Positions 6,131-9,691 of a stretch of DNA of 9,691 nt are shown here, in pieces. The notes under the pieces were generated by a model, which saw only the letters and a list, made by a program, of their open reading frames with translations, was not told where the DNA came from and ran no database searches. The position numbers were made by a program, and so were the translations under genes. Position 1 is the first letter of the stretch, and every line of letters begins with the position of its first letter. Origin of the DNA: an uncultured Coriobacteriales bacterium (lineage in GTDB: Bacteria > Actinomycetota > Coriobacteriia > Coriobacteriales > UMGS124); the NCBI GenBank assembly GCA_903789505.1, contig CAIFEU010000102.1, positions 1 through 9,691 on the forward strand, given 5' to 3'.

Positions 6131-8122
6131 CTAGCCCTGCACCTCGTACATCCCCTCGTCGGCGATGCCGAGCGCCTCGGCCTCGCCGGGGAAGCGCCAC
6201 ACGTAGCGGGTCGTGTAGTCGGCCGTGAGGTCGCCCTTCCACGAGTCGGGGATCTCGATCTTCTCGTAGGCGACCGAGCCGTCCTCCGCCTTGTAGAAGC
6301 CCAGGTGGCACAGGAAGTTGTCGTCGTCGCGATAGGGGAAGTCGCTGCGGTAGTGCATGCCGCGGCTCTCCTCGCGGGCGAGCTTGGCGCGCACCTTGAG
6401 CTCGGCGCCGAGGACCTTGTGCTTGGCCTCGATGGCCAGGCGCAGGTCATGGCCGGTGTAGGCCACCAGGTTGGGGACGACCGTGTCGCGCAGGTACTCG
6501 ATCATGGACAGGGCGCCGTTGAGCGACGCGGCGTTGGCGTTGATGTGCACGAGCGGGTTGAGCATGACCGCCTGCAGCTGGTTGGACACCTGGTTGGGGT
6601 CGAAGCCCTTAGTACGCGTCGTGGGGGCGAAGATCTCGTCGGTCGCCGACTTGAGCTGGTCGGTGGGGACGTCGACCTGCTCGACCGTGTCGGCGTACGT
6701 GGCCGCCGAGGCGCCCGCGCGGTCGCCCTGGTAGCTGCAGCCGCTCGAGGTGGTGCCGATGTAGCAGTACATGGAACCCTCGAAGGCGTCGCCCTTGCAG
6801 CCGTCACCGGCGACGAACAGGCCGGGCAGGTCGCGCACCGCACCGTCGTCGGCGTCCCAGGTGCCGCAGTAGATGCCGCAGTCCATGTGCGTGTTCATGC
6901 CCGGTGCCCCGCCGTAGGCGTCGTTGCGCACGCTGGGCGTGTTCTCGCCCAGGGCGTCGGCCGCCACCGCGCGCGGCTCGTCGGAGGACTTCTCGACGCC
7001 GTGGCTCGCGATCGCGCCCATCGCCGCGGGCTTGCCGTCGACGGGCGCCAGGCCGGTCAGCGTCATGTTGACGCGGTTGACCTCCATGTAGCTCGCCTTG
7101 CCCGAGGCGTAGGTGTCGATGGCCTCGTCGGTCTCCTCGAGGGCGAAGGTCTGGTCGTCGGTGCGCGGCGCGCAGTAGTCCCAGCCCGCGGAGTAGTAGA
7201 AGTCGCCGGGGGCGTAGGAGCACTGCTGGTGGAAGTCGTCGAACTCGTTGCCGATGATCTTGCAGCCGGCATGGTAGGCCATGTAGAGCCCGTCGAACGT
7301 GTTGCCGCTGGTGACGTAGCCTGCGGGCTTGACCGAGGACGGGCCGGTGCACATGCACACCGCCTTGGCCGAGAACGAGACGACGGTGGAGCTGCGGAAG
7401 GCGAAGCCGACGGCGCCCGTCACGCGCCCGTCGACGACGATCAGGTTGGTGACCATCGTGTGGTCGACGACCGTGACGCCGTTCTCCTGCAGCACGACCA
7501 TGAACTGGGCGTGGCGCTCCTTGCCCATGGCGACCTTCTGGAAGTAGTCGCGGCGCTGGTCGGTGCTGTCGTAGCCGGCGGTCGCGGAGCGGTCGTAGGC
7601 CTGGTCGAAGCCCCAGTCACGGTTCTCCTGCTCGGTCGCCTTGGAGCCGTCGAGGTACTTCTCGAAGTCGTCGACGTTGGCGATGTACTCGCCGGTGTGC
7701 GCGAGGCCCTTGAGCAGCCACTCCTTGCTCGTGTCGTAGTCGGCGTCCCAGTAGGTGCCGTCGAGCGCGAAGGGCTGCAGGCCCGAGTACCCCGGCTTGC
7801 CCTTGTCCACCAGGACGACGCTCTTGCCGGCCTTGGCCGCCGTCACCGCGGCGTGCAGGCCCGCCCATCCGCCGCCGACGACCAGGACGTCACAGGTGTA
7901 GTCGGCGGTTGCCGGCGGCTGCTCCTCGCCGGGGTAGCCCAGCTCGGTGGCGATGTCGGTCACGAGCGTCTCATCGTCGCCGTTGCCCTGCGCCATCGCC
8001 GGCGCGCCGCCGGCGACTGCCGTGCCCGCCGCGAGCGCGGCCGCGGTGCCGGCGCCCGCGAGGAAGCCTCTGCGGGACACCCCCTGGGACGTGGCGACCT
8101 GCTCCCTCTCCATGCTCTCCAT
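6131..8122 (-). CDS. Tat-exported AprA/SdhA-like FAD flavoprotein subunit
   Basis: The 663-residue flavoprotein is the probable catalytic partner of the ferredoxin-like protein encoded next. It starts with a Tat signal (SRRGFLAG at 16-23, Ala-rich h-region, likely cleavage after AMA at 44). The FAD fold is DVLVVGGGWAGLHAA (78-92) with VVLVDKG (102-108). Family features follow: GLYMAYHAGCKIIGNEFDDFH (278-298), THMDCGI (411-417) near the usual substrate histidine, and GLFVAGDGC (434-442). The C-terminal SdhA/AprA domain ends with ESRGMHYRSDFPYRDDDNF (585-603), a signature of SdhA, FrdA, AprA and L-aspartate oxidase. Its size fits AprA better than the soluble single-subunit reductases. It holds 12 cysteines, many for an exported flavoprotein. 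The ATG has AAAGGAG at six bases. No sulfate-activation or Qmo genes are nearby, so APS is unlikely; the substrate is unknown. Confidence 0.88.
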   Translation of the reverse strand: MESMEREQVATSQGVSRRGFLAGAGTAAALAAGTAVAGGAPAMAQGNGDDETLVTDIATELGYPGEEQPPATADYTCDVLVVGGGWAGLHAAVTAAKAGKSVVLVDKGKPGYSGLQPFALDGTYWDADYDTSKEWLLKGLAHTGEYIANVDDFEKYLDGSKATEQENRDWGFDQAYDRSATAGYDSTDQRRDYFQKVAMGKERHAQFMVVLQENGVTVVDHTMVTNLIVVDGRVTGAVGFAFRSSTVVSFSAKAVCMCTGPSSVKPAGYVTSGNTFDGLYMAYHAGCKIIGNEFDDFHQQCSYAPGDFYYSAGWDYCAPRTDDQTFALEETDEAIDTYASGKASYMEVNRVNMTLTGLAPVDGKPAAMGAIASHGVEKSSDEPRAVAADALGENTPSVRNDAYGGAPGMNTHMDCGIYCGTWDADDGAVRDLPGLFVAGDGCKGDAFEGSMYCYIGTTSSGCSYQGDRAGASAATYADTVEQVDVPTDQLKSATDEIFAPTTRTKGFDPNQVSNQLQAVMLNPLVHINANAASLNGALSMIEYLRDTVVPNLVAYTGHDLRLAIEAKHKVLGAELKVRAKLAREESRGMHYRSDFPYRDDDNFLCHLGFYKAEDGSVAYEKIEIPDSWKGDLTADYTTRYVWRFPGEAEALGIADEGMYEVQG

Positions 8123-8129
8123 CTCCCGC

Positions 8130-8140
8130 TCCTTTCGCGT
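8130..8140 (-). promoter_or_regulatory. ribosome binding leader of flavoprotein gene (ACGCGAAAGGA)
   Basis: ACGCGAAAGGA on the minus strand carries the Shine-Dalgarno, which is extended to AAAGGAG and ends six bases before the ATG at 8122. It is identical to the leader of the ferredoxin gene and sets this start over the in-frame ATG at 8113. Confidence 0.5.
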
Positions 8141-8370
8141 TGCGAGTGTCACGCGCGGTCGGCATGCGTCTCGCGGGCCGCGGGCTGCGGGGCCGCCGCC
8201 GGCACCCGTCGGTCGGGCAGCCGGCGACCCTTGCCCGGCACGCCCCGTCGGACGTGGTCCGTCCCGTGTCCTGCGCCCTGCGAGGCACGACGCCGTCGCA
8301 CGCGGTTGACGGCGCAATCGTCGGCCCGCCGGCGACGCGCGCGCATCGGCCGCGAGGTCGCAAAGTGCGG

Positions 8371-8417
8371 TTCATACCTTTGGTCGCATGCGCTGAGCTG
8401 GAACGACGTGAAGTCAA
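8371..8417 (-). promoter_or_regulatory. AT-richer pocket, candidate activator-dependent promoter
   Basis: On the minus strand TTGACT (8412-8417) and TATGAA (8371-8376) lie 35 bases apart, too far for one promoter. Between them sits the palindrome CGCATGCG (8385-8392). A -10 TATGAA without a proper -35 but with an upstream dyad fits an activator-dependent promoter, perhaps driven by the LuxR-type protein encoded upstream. This is weak evidence. Confidence 0.25.
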
Positions 8418-8557
8418 GGGGGCAATCGGCCGGAGGGCGGCCGAGGCGTGCGCTCGCGGCGCGGCGAGCGCAGGGGGCGGGCCATCGCCTGGGGAGGGGT
8501 CACCGCTCGGGGTAGGGTCGCCGCCCAGGACCAGGGCACGTCCGTGGCAGGTGCGGG

Positions 8558-9691
8558 CTACCCCTCGCGGAACTCGTCGACGAGGCGGATGAGCTCCTGC
8601 TTGGAGTGGACGCCGAGCTTGCGGTAGATGTGCGTGGAGTGGCTCTTCACTGTGGCGGGCGACAGCGAGACCTCGTCCGCGATGCGCGACACGCTGAGGC
8701 CCCGGTACAGCATCGTCGCTATCTGGCGCTCGCGGTCGCTCAGATCGGTGTCGCGAAACGCCCGCTCGAGCACGTCGGCGAGCTCGTCCGCGACGGCGTC
8801 GTCGGCGCGAGGGCGGCGCGCCACCCTGACGGCGGCCACCGTGCACGCGCCCATTACCAGCACCAGCGCGCCGCCCGCCAGCAGCGTCGCGGGCGAGGAC
8901 GCCTGGGCGAGGCGATGGAGCCAGCCCACGTTGAAGACGAAGTCCGACGCCGCGAAGTACTGCAGGGCGACGACCAGCGCCGCGACGACGCACGCGCACG
9001 TGAGCGCGGGGAGGTGTCGGCGCTGCGCCGAGCAGGCCACCGCGATCCAGAGCGCGAGCATGAAGGCGTGGTCCAGGGAGGGCGCCAGCACGCGCAACGA
9101 GCCGTCTGCCCCGATTGCGAAGAACGCCAGGCACAGCAGGATCGTCAGGACGAGGGTCGGCAGCGTCTCGGCGACGCGCGGATCGCCGCGCCGCAGCGCC
9201 GGCAGCGCGCACGCCCCCACGACGCCGGCGAGCGCGATCGAGGCGACGAGCGCCCAGGGGTCTCCGTCGCCGATCGGGCCGATTCGCACGCCGAAGTACG
9301 CGGAGATCGCGATCGACCCGAAGCACGCGAGCAGGGCGCAGGGCAGAATCTGCTTCCAGGGCAGCTCCCGGACGCGCGCGAGCTGCTCGCCGTCGCGCTC
9401 GGGCTGGTGGCCGCCTTCCCGGCCCTCACGACGTCCCGCGCTCGCGCCTCCGTCGCGGCGCAGCAGGGTCTCGACGGAAAGGCAGGCGGCGCTCAGCGTC
9501 GGCAGCGCGACCGTGAGCGCCGTGGACATCCCCATGCCGTTGCACGCGAAGCTCGCCAGCTCGAAAAGGCAGAACGAGGCGAGCAGCACGACGACCGCCT
9601 GCATCGGCCGCAGCCGAGCGACGCGCGCCACCGCGCCCACGGCGAGCGTGGCGGACAGGGCCCCCGCCAGCGCGTCGCACAGCAGCAGCGC
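8558..9691 (-). CDS. LuxR-type regulator with multi-spanning membrane domain (partial)
   Basis: The 377 visible residues belong to a membrane-bound transcription regulator. The frame is open through the right edge and the extra residues are hydrophobic (ALLLCDALAGALS), so the true start lies outside and the GTG at 9640 is probably internal. Counting from that GTG, about eight hydrophobic helices are visible (roughly 14-34, 38-58, 98-116, 128-147, 160-177, 190-205, 210-228 and 249-271), with a charged loop at 61-97. The C-terminal LuxR helix-turn-helix is clear: LSDRERQIATMLYRG (300-314), ISRIAD-like helix, then LSPATVKSHSTHIYRKLGV (326-344). In Eggerthellaceae such proteins often neighbour exported reductases. 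It precedes the flavoprotein gene on the same strand and is the natural candidate to control it. The signal sensed is unknown. Confidence 0.9.
   Translation of the reverse strand, partial: ALLLCDALAGALSATLAVGAVARVARLRPMQAVVVLLASFCLFELASFACNGMGMSTALTVALPTLSAACLSVETLLRRDGGASAGRREGREGGHQPERDGEQLARVRELPWKQILPCALLACFGSIAISAYFGVRIGPIGDGDPWALVASIALAGVVGACALPALRRGDPRVAETLPTLVLTILLCLAFFAIGADGSLRVLAPSLDHAFMLALWIAVACSAQRRHLPALTCACVVAALVVALQYFAASDFVFNVGWLHRLAQASSPATLLAGGALVLVMGACTVAAVRVARRPRADDAVADELADVLERAFRDTDLSDRERQIATMLYRGLSVSRIADEVSLSPATVKSHSTHIYRKLGVHSKQELIRLVDEFREG

Larger units (their letters stand above)
8123..8557. other. 435-base intergenic region between LuxR-type gene and flavoprotein gene
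   Basis: No convincing gene on either strand. It probably contains the promoter of the flavoprotein-ferredoxin unit. The AT-richer pocket at 8355-8420 is the best place for it. Near the LuxR stop only a loose CCTGGG/CCCAGG pair (8488-8493 and 8524-8529) could form a hairpin, which is too weak to call a terminator. Confidence 0.45.

Noticed and set aside
5643..8122. Calling the flavoprotein-ferredoxin pair a true APS reductase (AprAB).
   Set aside because: The flavoprotein carries a Tat signal and no sulfate adenylyltransferase or Qmo genes are in the window. Only overall resemblance to AprAB is supported.
5387..8401. The 9-mer CTGAGCTGG shared at 5387-5395 and 8393-8401 upstream of the two reductases.
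   Set aside because: By a rough estimate, about one such shared 9-mer is expected between two 400-base regions, and its flanks do not align well.
3464..8515. Very long plus-strand open frames (769 residues at 3464-5773 and 840 residues at 5993-8515) opposite the reductase genes.
   Set aside because: They are antisense to genes with clear domains and signals. Their translations are monotonous Val/Ala/Arg/Gly/Asp-rich with no family features, as expected opposite GC-rich codons in this frame.
8488..8529. CCTGGG/CCCAGG as a terminator for the LuxR-type gene.
   Set aside because: Only six base pairs with a 30-base loop and no T-run; not distinguishable from chance in this composition.
1..9691. 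tRNA or rRNA genes, CRISPR arrays, insertion sequences or phage genes.
   Set aside because: No tRNA-like cloverleaf, regularly spaced repeat array, transposase or integrase motif was seen on either strand.

Overview
This window looks like a chromosomal stretch of a very G+C-rich actinobacterium, most likely a gut Coriobacteriia member of the Eggerthellaceae type. That is an inference from three things: the codon bias; two Tat-exported flavoprotein reductases; and a multi-spanning membrane protein with a LuxR-type DNA-binding tail beside them, an arrangement often seen in that family. No single marker gene fixes the genus.

Layout. A plus-strand gene for a DUF3783 protein (126-821) converges on a block of six minus-strand genes. 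Read in the direction of transcription (high to low coordinates), the block is: a LuxR-type membrane regulator cut by the right edge (8558-9691); a 663-residue Tat-exported FAD flavoprotein of the AprA/SdhA kind (6131-8122); a 120-residue 2[4Fe-4S] ferredoxin-like subunit (5643-6005); a second, different Tat-exported flavoprotein of the fumarate reductase/ketosteroid dehydrogenase-like class (3647-5251); a MerR regulator with a probable ligand-binding C-terminus (2229-3116); and a YdcF/DUF218 membrane protein (868-2082).

How the genes may work together. The central four genes read as an extracytoplasmic redox module: a membrane regulator that could sense a compound or redox state, an exported flavin subunit paired with an iron-sulfur electron-transfer subunit that has no signal peptide of its own, and a second exported flavin reductase. 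Neither reductase carries a haem motif, an FMN-binding domain or a membrane anchor, so the electron donor must be encoded elsewhere or be the ferredoxin. The substrate of each reductase cannot be read from the sequence.

The non-coding parts are informative. A short AT-richer motif recurs upstream of all three redox genes. A pair of dyads lies in front of the second reductase. A 15-bp tandem repeat lies in front of the YdcF gene. Several strong GC hairpins follow the redox genes. No rRNA, tRNA, CRISPR, insertion sequence or phage gene was seen.
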